From an uncultured Paracoccus sp. (GTDB lineage: Bacteria; Pseudomonadota; Alphaproteobacteria; Rhodobacterales; Rhodobacteraceae), in contig NZ_CAMEFG010000026.1 in assembly GCF_945915435.1 (NCBI RefSeq), forward strand, positions 1-49,253: 49,253 bases of DNA, read 5' to 3'. Each line of letters opens with the position of its first letter. Position 1 is the first letter of the stretch. A program made the position numbers and the translations under genes. Shown in pieces: positions 34,627 through 44,892 of this stretch. The notes under the pieces were generated by a model. It was not told where the DNA came from and did no database searches. It saw nothing but the letters and a program-made list of their open reading frames with translations.

Positions 34627-35427
34627 TCATGCATGACGGACCGCGCCTTTCCTTGGGGCATCGAACGCCGCGTAGTCCGAGGCCCCGCAAGGTCCGATCG
34701 GCAGGATGACCGGATGGCCTGAAGCCGTCGTCAGGAATTCGGCCTCGATCCCATAGACCTCCGCCAGCGCGGGGGGCGTCACCACCGAACCGAACGGGCC
34801 TTCGGCATGGATGCGGCCGCCATGCAGAAGGCACAGCCTTTCGCAATGCCGCCCGGCCAGGTTCAGGTCATGCACGGCGACCACCACCAACGCGCCGCTG
34901 CGCTCGACATAGGCGCGCAGGCGCTGGAAGACCTGCATCTGGTGGCGGATATCCAGCGCACTTGTGGCCTCGTCCAGAAGCAGCAGGTCCGGTTCGCGCA
35001 GCAGCCGCTGCGCCAGCAACACCAGTTGCTGCTGACCACCAGAAAGCGTCGCCATGCTGCGGACGTGCAGATGAGCAATGCCCAGCTCTTCCAGCACGCC
35101 CAGGGCGCGGTCCAGCGCGGTGGTATCGACCTTCCAGCCTAGTCCTTCGTAGCGACCGAGCAGCACGGTCTCGATCACGGTCAGGTTTGCCGCCACGCGG
35201 GCGTTCTGCGGCATGTAGCCGATCCGCTCCAGCACGACTGGGGCCCCCTTCCAACGCACGCGCCCCCGGCAGGGCTGCAACCCCGCGATGGCATTGAGCA
35301 GGGTCGATTTGCCGGTGCCGTTCGGCCCGACCAGCCCCACGATCTGCCCCGGCGCGAGCCGTGCATTCACCGAAGCCAGGATGCCTGCCCGGCCCCGCGT
35401 GACGGCGAGTTCCTCGATTTCCAGCAT
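34627..35427 (-). CDS. Metal/siderophore ABC transporter, ATP-binding protein
   Basis: 266-residue FecE/ZnuC-like ATPase: Walker A GPNGTGKST (about 35-43), signature TLSGGQQQLVLLAQRLL, Walker B DLLLLDEATSALDI, switch His VAVHDLNLA. The end has an unusual extension with VILPIGPCGASDYAAFDAP. It is last in the run binding protein - permease - ATPase, two bases from the permease stop. Confidence 0.9.
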   Translation of the reverse strand: MLEIEELAVTRGRAGILASVNARLAPGQIVGLVGPNGTGKSTLLNAIAGLQPCRGRVRWKGAPVVLERIGYMPQNARVAANLTVIETVLLGRYEGLGWKVDTTALDRALGVLEELGIAHLHVRSMATLSGGQQQLVLLAQRLLREPDLLLLDEATSALDIRHQMQVFQRLRAYVERSGALVVVAVHDLNLAGRHCERLCLLHGGRIHAEGPFGSVVTPPALAEVYGIEAEFLTTASGHPVILPIGPCGASDYAAFDAPRKGAVRHA

Positions 35428-35428
35428 C

Positions 35429-36486
35429 TCAACCTCCTGTCCGGCTGTTGTGGCGCAGGATGATGCCGAACAGCATCGGCACCCCGGCGACCGCGGTGAT
35501 GATTCCCACCGGAATGACCGCGCCGGGCGAGATCAGCTTGCCGATCACCGAGGCGGCGATCAGCACCACGCTGCCCGTCACCGCCGCCAGCGGCAGGGCG
35601 AAGCGGTGATCCTCGCCCACCAGGCTGCGCGCGGGGCGATCAGGCCGACGAAGCCGACGGTGCCGACGAAGGACACGGCCGCCGCCGTCAGCAGCGCGAC
35701 CACTACGAAGCTGCGCCGCCGCAGCGCATCCACGCGCAGGCCGAGGCTGCGGGCATTGCCATCGCCAAGCCGCAGCGTGGTCAGCGCCCAGGTGTCGCGG
35801 ATCACGAAGGGCAGGCAGGCCAGAAGGATGACCCCGCAGACCAGAACGCTGGTCCAGCTTGTCTTCAGCATGCTGCCGAACAGCCAGAAGACGATCTGCT
35901 GCAAGACTTCGGGTGCGGCCATGTATTGCAGCAGCGACTGGATCGCCTGAAAGAAAAACAGCACCGCGATGCCGCCCAGCACCAGGATTTCCGGCACGGA
36001 ACCGCGCCGCCGCGCCAGAAGATAGATCAGCCCGCAGGCGGCCAGCGTCATCGCGAAAGCCGAGGTCGGCACGATGGCCCAGGCGGGCAAGGCGATCGCG
36101 CCGCCGAACATGATCGCCAGCGCCGCGCCAAATCCCGCTGCGGCCGAGAATCCCAGCATAAAGGGGCTGGCCAGCGGGTTGTTGAGGATCGTCTGCATCA
36201 TCAGCCCGGCCATCCCGAGGCAAGCCCCGACCAGCACGCCCATGAAGGTCTGAGGCATGCGCAGCTGCCACAGGATCGCGGCGATGGTGCGATCCTCGCC
36301 ATCCGGGCCAGCCCATATGCCGCGCATGACATTGCGCAGCGGCAGGCCGGACGGGCCGAAGGACAGGTCCAGCACCATCAGACAGGCGAGAAGCACCGGC
36401 GCACCGACTAGCCAGATTTGCCGTGACCTCGACGCGCGGCGATAGTCGCCGCGCATCTGGTCTGGCAGGAATACCGCGTCGGTCAT
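35429..36486 (-). pseudogene. FecCD-family permease (frameshifted)
   Basis: Start ATG 36486 (MTDAVFLPDQMRG) overlaps the binding-protein stop. Membrane segments and family blocks follow: LRMPQTFMGVLVGACLGMAG, LASPFMLGFSAAAGFG, LRLGDGNARSLGLRVDALRR, then FVGTVGFVGLIAP. Near 35630 a few bases are lost, breaking the PHxxR block; the frame ends about 50 bases later. In the other frame it continues RSLVGEDHRFALPLAAVTGS to ILRHNSRTGG. Repaired length about 350 residues, normal for the family. Confidence 0.8.
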
Positions 36487-37580
36487 TCCTCTATACTCAG
36501 CATGAAGGTGCCACCGGCGTTGATCGGCAGCCATTTGGCGTAGAAGTCGCGGAGATTGGCCTGCGGGTCCACATCCGCGAAGGTTTCGGGATAGAGTTGC
36601 TTCGCGATGAACTGGACATAGGTGTAATCGGCCAGCGTGCGCGCGCCTCCGTGGTTGATGTCATAGACCCTCCCTTCCCTGACGGCGGGAAGCTCGGACC
36701 AGCCCGGGCGGGACAGGTAGGCCGCCATGCGCTCGCGCGCCGTAGCCTCGCCGGCGCCAAGGCCGAGGGTGACGGCTTCCGAGGCGTTCTGCCAGTCCGA
36801 TCCGCCCAGGCAAATCAATTCGGGCTGTTGCGCCAGCATATATTCGGGCGAGAGCGGCCCCCAGTTGCTGATCTGTCCGTCCGCGATGTTCTGGCCGCCC
36901 AGACTGTCGATCAGCGCGCCCCACATGGTATCGGAATAGCTGTTGCCGATCTCGGACGGGCCGGCCTTGGCAAGCTCGACATAGACCTTTTTGCCCTTCG
37001 CCTCGGTCGAGGCCGCGATGCGGGCGTGGATGTCGGCCATTGCCTCTTCGTAGTTCCGGGCCAGTTCCCCGGCGCGATCCTCGGTCCCCAGCACCTTGCC
37101 AAGCGCGAGGGTCGAGGCGATGTGCCTTTCCACGGTCTGCGCGTTGTAATCCAGCGTCACCACCGGAATGCCAGCGTTCTCGATCTGGGTCACCGCTTCG
37201 GACATGGACTTGTAATCGCCCGCCGCCAGCAGAAGCAGATCGGGGCGCAGCGCGATCACCTTCTCGGCCGAGAAATCGCCCTCCTCGGCATAGCCGACAT
37301 CGGGCATTTCGCCAATGCGCGGGATCACCTTTTCATAGGCGGCGAACTGGTTGGGGCGCCAGCTTGCCCAGGGAAAGCGCGACAGGCCGACCAACCTGTC
37401 GGTCGCCTCGGGACCGCCGACGGCGATGTAATCCTCGAAATAGAAGCCCAGAACGATCCGCTCGGGCAAGCCGGGCAGCGTGACCTCGCGCCCCTCGACA
37501 TCGGTGACGGTGATTTCGGCCAGTGCAGCCGAGGGCAGAAGAGTGGCGGCAAGCAGCGCCGCGATACGGAGATGTTTCAT
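36483..37580 (-). CDS. ABC transporter periplasmic binding protein (FecB/BtuF type)
   Basis: 365 residues from ATG 37580, signal peptide MKHLRIAALLAATLLPSAAL. Two-lobed class III binding protein: ITVTDVEGREVTLPGLPERI, then VIALRPDLLLLAAGDYKSM, LAKAGPSEIGNSYSDTMWG, and REGRVYDINHGGARTLADYT. Long form (365 rather than 300). It likely binds a metal complex or cobamide-like ligand. Its place beside copper-handling genes makes a metallophore plausible, by context only. Intact. Confidence 0.85.
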   Translation of the reverse strand: MKHLRIAALLAATLLPSAALAEITVTDVEGREVTLPGLPERIVLGFYFEDYIAVGGPEATDRLVGLSRFPWASWRPNQFAAYEKVIPRIGEMPDVGYAEEGDFSAEKVIALRPDLLLLAAGDYKSMSEAVTQIENAGIPVVTLDYNAQTVERHIASTLALGKVLGTEDRAGELARNYEEAMADIHARIAASTEAKGKKVYVELAKAGPSEIGNSYSDTMWGALIDSLGGQNIADGQISNWGPLSPEYMLAQQPELICLGGSDWQNASEAVTLGLGAGEATARERMAAYLSRPGWSELPAVREGRVYDINHGGARTLADYTYVQFIAKQLYPETFADVDPQANLRDFYAKWLPINAGGTFMLSIEE

Positions 37581-37627
37581 GGCTTGTCCTATGGGAAAGG
37601 GCCTGTTGCAACCCGTGCCGCAGGCGA

Positions 37628-38056
37628 TCATCCAGGCCCGCGCAGCGTTGCGCGGAACGGCGGATCAAACCGGTGGAGGCCCCCGCACGGCGCGCGAAGG
37701 ATCATGTATCCGGCGCGGAGCGGGGATTTTTCCGCAGCAGGCGGACGTTCCACGACCAGGACCGGGATCAGGGTCGCAAGGCGCAGGCCGACCGGCTCGG
37801 GGGTAATGAGATTGACCAGGCGGCAGGCCGGGCAATCGCCTTGCCTGCCATCGGTCGTATCACCGCAGATGTCGTGGATGGACCCGCCCATCGCGACGAC
37901 CATCTGTTGCATCTGTTCCGACTGGCTCGGAACGCGATGCGCAAAGCCCATCGCCGTCAGGCCGACGGCGAGGACCAGGGCGATCAGCAGTCCCGCAGCC
38001 CGGTTCTGGAAAAGGAGCAAGCGCCATCCGTCCCTCCGGTCGAACCGGAAGGTCAC
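37628..38056 (-). CDS. DUF2946-like membrane protein near copper genes
   Basis: 142 residues from a GTG at 38056. One membrane segment (LLIALVLAVGLTAMGFAH), then MGGSIHDICGDTTDGRQGDC with PAC, i.e. two or three cysteines plus a His-containing block as in DUF2946 proteins that accompany copper or TonB genes. The C-terminal half (GLRLATLIPVLVVERPPAAE) is variable. Start uncertain. Sits between the sco remnant and the importer. Confidence 0.55.
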   Translation of the reverse strand: MTFRFDRRDGWRLLLFQNRAAGLLIALVLAVGLTAMGFAHRVPSQSEQMQQMVVAMGGSIHDICGDTTDGRQGDCPACRLVNLITPEPVGLRLATLIPVLVVERPPAAEKSPLRAGYMILRAPCGGLHRFDPPFRATLRGPG

Positions 38057-38064
38057 CTGCCTGC

Positions 38065-38294
38065 CGTTCGGGGCGACGGGCCGCGCGGGGGCGACACTGG
38101 CCGCGCAGGCTGGCTTCGGTGAAGGACTGGCCGTCGGTTGTCACCAACAGGTAGTCGCCTTGCCCGAGCGTATCGGTGACTTGCGCCTCCGGCGGTGATC
38201 CGGGCATGAGAAGCCAGGTCGCGCCGAGACCGATCGCGACGACCGCCCCCCAGAGCGCGATCCGCAGTTTTCTCAGAAAGGGATTTGCAGCCAT
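38065..38294 (-). pseudogene. SCO1/SenC-family copper chaperone, N-terminal fragment
   Basis: Start ATG 38294. Membrane anchor LRIALWGAVVAIGLGATWLL, then VTDTLGQGDYLLVTTDGQSF and TEASLRGQ, the beginning of the thioredoxin-like SCO domain. Similarity stops there, before the CxxxC copper site, and the sequence passes into the DUF2946-like gene. A deletion has removed about two thirds of the gene. It directly follows the PCuAC gene. Confidence 0.7.
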
Positions 38295-38295
38295 G

Positions 38296-39228
38296 TCAGT
38301 GCCCACCCTCCTGATCGACATGCATGACGCCGTCGAAAGATGCGAAACGCGCCACCTGTTCGGGCGGCAGCGCGGCCTCCTCCTGCGCTTGGATGGCGGC
38401 CAGCCGGGTGGCGGCCTCCGGTTCGACCCCGAGCGCGGCCATGTTTGCCTCGCCCTTCAGCCCATCCCCGGCGCAAAGGCTGACGCGCCAGAATCCTTGC
38501 GCATCACGCCGCAGCAGGGCGCGGCCGCCGCGGTCCTCCTGCGACCAGCCGATCACGGCCGTATCGCCCTCGATTAGGATCGGTGCGACGGACAGCGGCG
38601 CATTCTCCGTCTCGAACATGTCCTTCAGCAGGCCGGTGATCCGGGCCTCGTCCCCCTCGACGCGGGCCTGGTCGAAACCCGCGCCGTCATGGGACATGCC
38701 GTGACCCTCGCGATCACCTGCGGGGGCGGCATGACCTGTGTGATCCTCTGCCATGCCGCGTGTATTCAGGGCAAGGATGTCGAACCGCACCGTTACCTCG
38801 CCCGCCTTCTCGAACCGCAGGACCATGTCCATGCTTTTGCCCTCGACCAGCCTTTCGGTCAGGCCCATCACCATCAGATGCAGCCCGCCCGGTTCCAGCA
38901 CGACTGTCCTGCCCGCCGGGATGGGCAGCCCGCCGACAAGCTGCCGCATGGTCATCACGCCGTCCGTATTGGCCATTTCATGGATCTGCACCTCTTTGCC
39001 GACGGGTGCGGTGACCGAGACCAGCCGGTCATCCTCTGTGCCTTGGTTGGCAATGGTCAGGTAGCCGCCACCCACCGGGGCACGCGGCAGCGTGGCGCGC
39101 AGGAACGCCCCCGAGATCGCGAGCTCCCCCGCCTGCACCTCGGCTGCGGAATGGGAGGCATGATCGGCAAGCCCTGGCGTCGTCGCCAGCGCCGTGCCGA
39201 GAAGAAGGGCTTGAAGCATCCGTTTCAT
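38296..39228 (-). CDS. PCuAC-type copper chaperone with C-terminal extension
   Basis: 310 residues, signal peptide MKRMLQALLLGTALATTPGL. The PCuAC domain (about 25-150) has the periplasmic Cu(I) site HEM...MTM...GGLHLMVMG. A His/Met-rich linker (EDHTGHAAPAG, GHGMSHDGAG) leads to a second domain (about 175-290) of the kind annotated as copper-uptake-system-associated, with SLCAGDGLKG. PCuAC delivers copper to cytochrome oxidase with SCO. Between broken copD and broken sco, it is the intact copper gene of the cluster. Confidence 0.85.
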   Translation of the reverse strand: MKRMLQALLLGTALATTPGLADHASHSAAEVQAGELAISGAFLRATLPRAPVGGGYLTIANQGTEDDRLVSVTAPVGKEVQIHEMANTDGVMTMRQLVGGLPIPAGRTVVLEPGGLHLMVMGLTERLVEGKSMDMVLRFEKAGEVTVRFDILALNTRGMAEDHTGHAAPAGDREGHGMSHDGAGFDQARVEGDEARITGLLKDMFETENAPLSVAPILIEGDTAVIGWSQEDRGGRALLRRDAQGFWRVSLCAGDGLKGEANMAALGVEPEAATRLAAIQAQEEAALPPEQVARFASFDGVMHVDQEGGH

Positions 39229-39239
39229 ATCGTTCTCTC

Positions 39240-40254
39240 TCACCTGATTTCGATTTCCGTGCCCAGCCTGACCAGCTTGAATCGTGTCAGCCGGACGCCA
39301 AGTTCGACCGACCATTGCCCCGGCAGCGGCAGCACCAGGTCGGATATGGTCCAGACACCGTCCTGCCCCTCGACGGGACTTGCCTCGCGGGTCAGTCGCT
39401 CGATCCCGCGATCCGGCAGCGCTAGGTCGAGCGTCACTGCCAGCGGCTGGACCGGCGCCATGTCGCCATCCGTCACCTGTATCTCGATTGTGACCGGCCC
39501 GGCGGCACCGGGAGTGATGATCACGTTCGCCATGACCTCGCCTGAATGCAGGTGGGCATAGGCGGCCGGAGCGGCGGCAACGGCCTGCGCCAGCGCGCGC
39601 GGCGGCGGGGTGAAACGCCAGCCTGCGGCCAGCCCGAGGATGGCGAGCGCCAGCACCAGTTCGGCGCCGATGCAACTGCACCATCGCCAGCGTTACGCCC
39701 GAAACCAGCAGCACGCTCACCGCGAAGGGGATGGCTGCCGAGAACCGGCGTAGCGGTTCGGGGCCCTTCCCAAGGATCAGCGGGATCAGCGCACCGATCT
39801 AGAAGCTCAGCGCCAGCAGATGCAGGACCACCATCGGGCGGGTCAGCCATCGCGGCTCTGCCGCACTGGCATGGCCGCTGACCGCATAAGAGATGCCGAG
39901 GATGATAAGCGCGACCCATGCCAGTCAGGGAAGCAAACGCCAGAACCGCAGCCGCCATTGCCATGACGATGCTCGGCCCGAAGCTCGTGGCCCATGCGGT
40001 CGCCCAGGGGGCGGCGGTGACGAGCGCGGCAAAGCTCAGCCCGAGCGCATCCAGCCCGTGCAGGCCCAGATAGAGCGGTGCCGCGACAAGTCCGGTGACG
40101 GCCGCCAGCATGATCGGTCGCCGTGCCCGTTCCACAGGTCCGGCGAATGCGGAAAACGCGACGCCGCCGACTCCAAGGACAAGGCCAGCCATCATCAGGA
40201 AACGGGCGAACCACAGGGTTGCCCGCACTGCCGGATCGCCCTCGGCCGCCCGAG
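39240..40254 (-). pseudogene. copD: CopD-family copper-resistance membrane protein (broken)
   Basis: Opens inside a frame coming from an IS66 TnpA fragment: AVRATLWFARFLMMAGLVLG, LAAVTGLVAAPLYLGLHG and TSFGPSIVMAMAAAVLAFAS. Near 39925 the frame shifts to VALIILGISYAVSGHASA, meets a TAG at 39799-39801 in LLALSF*IGALIPLILG, and near 39665 shifts again to ELVLALAILGLAAGWRFTPP. The C-terminal part VTIEIQVTDGDMAPVQPLAV and GVWTISDLVLPLPGQW is the FixH/YtkA-like periplasmic end. The N-terminus is lost. Confidence 0.75.
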
Positions 40255-40648
40255 CCGCGCGGATCGCCCGCGTAAATTGGACTTCATCTGCACCGGCACT
40301 GGCGCGGATCACGACATCGCCGACCACGATCTTCACCTCCGAGGGAGCGCGGGGCGGCGGCGCAGGCGCAGCCCCGCTCTCGGCAACCAGTTCCGCAAAC
40401 ATCGGCAGGGACGCTACGCTCTCGGGCACCATCAAGTGCCCCATCCGCAGCTTGTTGCGCCAATTATAAATCTGCCAACGTGTCGTTCCGTGTTTGCGGG
40501 CGATGTCGGCCACCCGCATCCCCGAGATCAGGCTTTCTGCCGCGATCCGCGCCCGCTCCGCTTCTGTTCGCTGCCGCCGACCACTCGGTCCCTCGATCAT
40601 CTCCAGCCGGGAAACCGAACCATTGCAGGAGCCGTCCAAATGGACGCC
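40255..40648 (-). pseudogene. IS66-family TnpA (Orf1) fused in frame to copD
   Basis: From GTG 40648 (or ATG 40600): MIEGPSGRRQRTEAERARIA, an HTH part SGMRVADIARKHGTTRWQIYNWRNKLR, and the typical end VKIVVGDVVIRASAGADEVQ with TRAIRAARAAE. This is essentially a full-length IS66 accessory transposase protein. TnpB and TnpC are missing; the frame runs directly into copD at about 40255, making a chimeric open frame. Confidence 0.75.
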
Positions 40649-41044
40649 CACTTCTTTGCCTCTTGCCAAATCCCAAGCCCCTAAACCGACACACGCCAAC
40701 AAGGGCCGGTTCAGCTTAGCAATGGCAGGACGGGATCGGCGTCGCGCTTACACATGATGGTCAAGGCCTTCGCCCAGATCGACAAGGAGGAGATCGACCC
40801 CATCCTCAGCATAACCACAAAAGCCGCCTGATCATGCCCTCGGGCCATCCGGGAAATTACACCACCTTGACAGACGGGAGCTAGGGTTACCTTATAGCGG
40901 GCCGAATCCGCGATATTCTGCGGCGGGGCGGACCGTCGCGCCGGAGGCGGCAACGACGCCCTTTCAAGTGTTTTCCAGCAGCCCATCCGATGAGCCGCTG
41001 CAGCAACGCCAAAGATGCGGCGGAACCGGTGATGTCACGCAGTC
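40649..41044. other. Region between IS66 fragment and nicC
   Basis: No gene supported. A short plus-strand frame from 40756 (MMVKAFAQIDKEEIDPILSI, then TTKAA) looks protein-like but is too short to assign; it may be a transposase tail. The rest is likely insertion-sequence debris. Confidence 0.35.
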
Positions 41045-42286
<1,242 letters not shown>

Positions 42287-42415
42287 TCACCTCTGCGCAC
42301 AAGTTGTTAGGACAATCCCGATAGGCTTCTGTTGCTGGCCCGAGAGTTGAACGACTCACGCGGGCCATGAGCGACCAAGACAAGCGATATTTTTAGGCTC
42401 AGGACTCGTTGTGGA

Positions 42416-42645
42416 TCATAGCCAGAACAGGACGATTGCGGCGACGAGGATGGCAGAGAAGAGGGTCTGTGGGCAACGGTCGTATCGGGTGGCGACACGC
42501 CTCCAATCCTTCAAGCGCCCGAACATGATCTCAATGCGGTTGCGCCGTTTGTAGCGCCGCTTGTCGTATTTCACCGCCTTCTTGCGAGACGTTCGGCCGG
42601 GGATGCAGACCTTTATCCCCTCAATGTCTTGCCGGAATCGAAAGT
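42416..42645 (-). pseudogene. IS5-family transposase, C-terminal fragment
   Basis: The minus strand reads GIKVCIPGRTSRKKAVKYDK, then RRNRIEIMFGRLKDWRRVAT and LFSAILVAAIVLFWL with a stop at 42416. The RNxIEIMFGRLKDWRRVATRYD block with the catalytic Glu is the IS5 (IS427-like) pattern. The first two DDE residues are missing upstream. Confidence 0.8.
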
Positions 42646-42803
42646 TTTAGCTCCCCACCCTACCGCCGGAGCCAAAATCGACTAGCCAGCGTAAACGCAT
42701 GGGGCAGCCCCTACCTGTGGCATGCCCCCGCGATTTTGTATCTCGACACGATCAAAGTGGAGCTCCAGGATTTCCGATGACTTTTACTTCGGGCAATTAG
42801 CCC

Positions 42804-43362
42804 TCAGCTTTGCTGGGCGCGTTTAATCCGTTCGTAGATGTCTGCCAGCTTTTCCAGGGCTTGTCGCTGCGGATCTTCCGCAATGCCGGTCAGATCAATG
42901 TCTGCAAGGTAGGCATCCACCGCCCGGCTGGACTCTTCTCGGCGATGGTCCGTCCGGTGGCCCAGAATACGGTCGATTGTTGACAGCTCCACGCCAACCG
43001 AGCGCGTGATGGTGGCCGATGTCCGGCGCAAATCGTGGCGATGCCATCCGGCCGTTCTGGTCTCGCGCATGATTGCGCCAGTGTGCCGCATTAAGATTGC
43101 CTGCGGCGGCACGGATCTCGACCATGGCCTCAGCTGCGCGGATGCCCGGATGCGCGCGCCTCCTTGAGAGACACCTGCGGATATGTCCCGAGAGTGACAC
43201 GCTGCTTGGAGCCGTCCGAGACCGTTCTCGGACCGCCCAGGACTTCGTCCCGGCAGGGCTGACCCTCAGTGACAAGCCTGGTGCCTTTGCATCGAGAAAA
43301 TCTGTCCGCTTCTCAACGGAGAGCTTCCGAACAAAGTGGTCGGTGAGTTCGAGCTTGGCCAT
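42804..43362 (-). pseudogene. int: Tyrosine integrase of the island, internally deleted
   Basis: Start ATG 43362: MAKLELTDHFVRKLSVEKRT, then FLDAKAPGLSLRVSPAGTKSW, the DUF4102-type arm-binding domain of P4-like integrases. A large internal deletion and frame changes follow. The C-terminal part is readable to the stop at 42804: GWHRHDLRRTSATI (catalytic His-x-x-Arg box) and IDRILGHRTD, ending YERIKRAQQS. The first catalytic Arg and most of the core are gone, and the Tyr region (AVDAYLADI) is degenerate. It lies next to the right att copy, as expected for the enzyme that inserted the island. Confidence 0.8.
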
Positions 43363-43398
43363 ATCGGGTCCTATCCTGCTAGGTAGCGACACCATATT

Positions 43399-43417
43399 GG
43401 GGACACCGTGGGGACAC
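43399..43417 (+). repeat. Paired GGGGACAC repeats near right island end
   Basis: GGGGACAC at 43399-43406 and 43410-43417, 11 bp apart in direct orientation, just upstream of the integrase start and about 170 bases inside the right att copy. Same sequence and spacing as the pair near the left end. Confidence 0.55.
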
Positions 43418-43588
43418 CAGATCATGCCGGACCTTATCCACAAAATAGCGCATCCGGCCGACTCCATGCTCGGAAACGGACTTGACCCTCCGAGGCGAAC
43501 TCATTTAGTTGATTGATTATATGTAAATAATTCTGAACACAGAGAGAGTTATACGGATTTCTCATTTTGCAGGACGAACGCGACGGCA

Positions 43589-43639
43589 GGATTGAAAATC
43601 CGCGTGTCGGTGGTTCGAATCCGCCTCCGGGCACCATTT
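43589..43639 (+). repeat. att direct repeat, right copy (51 bp)
   Basis: Exact copy of 15250-15300, i.e. the tRNA-Phe anticodon-loop-to-CCA part plus ATTT. The 5' half of a tRNA is absent, so this is an attachment-site duplicate and not a second tRNA gene. Confidence 0.95.
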
Positions 43640-43689
43640 CATCATGAAATATCGGATCGGGCCATGTCGCCCGAAAGCGCTGCCGTCCG

Positions 43690-44205
43690 CTAATGACCCA
43701 GCCCGACGCCCATCGGTTTCAGCAGCATCCACAGCGCCATCGCGACCATCATCAGGTTCTCGGTCAGCGAGACGAAGCCCAGGGGCACGTTGCTGTCGCC
43801 GCCGACGCAGGCGCATTTCAGCTCGCGCCTGTCGATATAGACCGCCTTGAAGACCGAGACCGCGCCAACCGTTCCGATGAACAGCGCGAGCGGGATCGAC
43901 AGCCACATCAGCGCGCCGGCCATCATCAGCACCCCCGCCAGCCCTTCGGCGAAGGGATAGACGTAACCATAGCGCACCCATCGCTGCGCCAGCAGGTCGT
44001 AGTTGAGGAACATGGTCGAGAAACCCTCGACATCCTTCAGCTTTTGCAGCGCCAACAGGCACATGGCGATGGCGACGAACCATTCGGCGGCCTGCACGGT
44101 CGTCAGGCTGCCGAGGGCGGCCCAGCTTGTCGCCAGCGCCATCAGCGCGGCCATGCCGAACAGCGCGATCACCGGGGTATAGGTCGGCGTGTCCTTGTCC
44201 TTCAC
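43690..44205 (-). CDS. MauE/DoxX-family membrane protein
   Basis: 171 residues, start GTG 44205 immediately after a TAG in the glutaredoxin frame. Four membrane segments (VIALFGMAALMALATSWAAL, FVAIAMCLLAL, YPFAEGLAGVLMMAGALMWL, LALFIGTVGAVSVFK, TENLMMVAMALWML) and a conserved CACVGGDSNVPLGFVS loop. MauE-like proteins help make or reduce disulfides in periplasmic proteins. In relatives the glutaredoxin and MauE parts appear as one polypeptide; here a TAG separates them. Confidence 0.75.
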   Translation of the reverse strand: MKDKDTPTYTPVIALFGMAALMALATSWAALGSLTTVQAAEWFVAIAMCLLALQKLKDVEGFSTMFLNYDLLAQRWVRYGYVYPFAEGLAGVLMMAGALMWLSIPLALFIGTVGAVSVFKAVYIDRRELKCACVGGDSNVPLGFVSLTENLMMVAMALWMLLKPMGVGLGH

Positions 44206-44440
44206 CTACTTGCCGAAGAAGGCCAGAAGGTCGTCGCCGGCCGTCGATGAAGGTCTGGGGCGTGGTCTCGACACCGTGCCGCGCCTTGAAGGCGTCGATT
44301 TCAGCGCGGTCGGTCAGGTGGTGGTCCTCGACCGCGTAGCCCTCGCGCTTCAGCAGATCCAGCGATTTCAGCCCCCAGGGGCAAGAGTGTTCCGCCGTCA
44401 CCATGCGGTAGAGTTCGGCGCGTTTCGGGGTATCTGCCAT
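44206..44440 (-). pseudogene. Glutaredoxin-like domain, frameshifted
   Basis: Starts MADTPKRAELYRMVTAEHSC with CPWG as the active-site-like CxxG, then LLKREGYAVEDHHLTDRAE and GVETTPQTFIDG (cis-Pro loop of glutaredoxins). At about 44240 bases are missing, so one frame diverges; the proper frame continues GDDLLAFFGK and TAG at 44206. The lost piece is where an RIGGxxD glutathione-binding block normally sits. It abuts the MauE-like gene. Confidence 0.7.
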
Positions 44441-44554
44441 GATCGTCTCCTTTCAGGACCGCCGGGCGACAGGCAGGCGATCATGTTCGGGTGAGCCGGA
44501 CCCTCGTGCAAAGGCAATCGGTCCGGGCGCCGGGCCGTTCCCAGAAACATGCCG

Positions 44555-44592
44555 AAAAAGGGGCAGGGCCGTGCCCCAACATGGCCCTGCCC
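44555..44592 (-). terminator. Rho-independent terminator of the heavy-metal-binding gene
   Basis: On the minus strand GGGCAGGGCC (44583-44592) and GGCCCTGCCC (44561-44570) form a perfect 10-bp stem with a 12-base loop, followed by CTTTTTC. It begins five bases after the stop of the metal-binding-protein gene. Confidence 0.85.
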
Positions 44593-44596
44593 GTTC

Positions 44597-44791
44597 TCAG
44601 CCTGCGGTGGCGGGATAGCCCGCTGCATCCAGCGCCTTCACGACCTCAGATTCGGGGGCGGTGGTCTCGACCGTGATGGTCCGCGTGGCGGTATCGGCCT
44701 GGACGCTGGCCTGGGGGTCCAGCAAGGCGATGGCCCTGGTAATCGACTGCGCACAACCGCCGCAGGCCATATCGGGGACGTGGAATCTCAT
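44597..44791 (-). CDS. Heavy-metal-associated (CopZ-like) domain protein
   Basis: 64 residues, MRFHVPDMACGGCAQSITRA: the MxCxxC metal site with the ferredoxin-like fold of copper chaperones and mercury-binding proteins, ending VVKALDAAGYPA. Likely a cytosolic Cu(I) carrier. A strong terminator follows directly. Start ATG 44791, near where relatives begin. Confidence 0.9.
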   Translation of the reverse strand: MRFHVPDMACGGCAQSITRAIALLDPQASVQADTATRTITVETTAPESEVVKALDAAGYPATAG

Positions 44792-44892
44792 GAAAACCCT
44801 CTTGATTTGCGTTTCAGGCCGCAAAATTAGGGCTGCCTGCCGTTGGAAGGTCAAGGGGCCGAGCAGGACAAACGCGAATATGACCGGCGGCA

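Noticed and set aside
40756..40839. Small plus-strand frame MMVKAFAQIDKEEIDPILSI
   Set aside because: Too short and without a recognisable family or ribosome site; noted only in the region entry.
43589..43639. A second tRNA-Phe gene
   Set aside because: Only the 3' 48 bases of the tRNA are present; no D arm or 5' acceptor strand. It is an attachment-site copy.
44555..44592. Hairpin resembling the CRISPR-like repeats
   Set aside because: It ends in a T tract directly after a gene stop, so it is an ordinary terminator; the similarity is GC-rich stem sequence.
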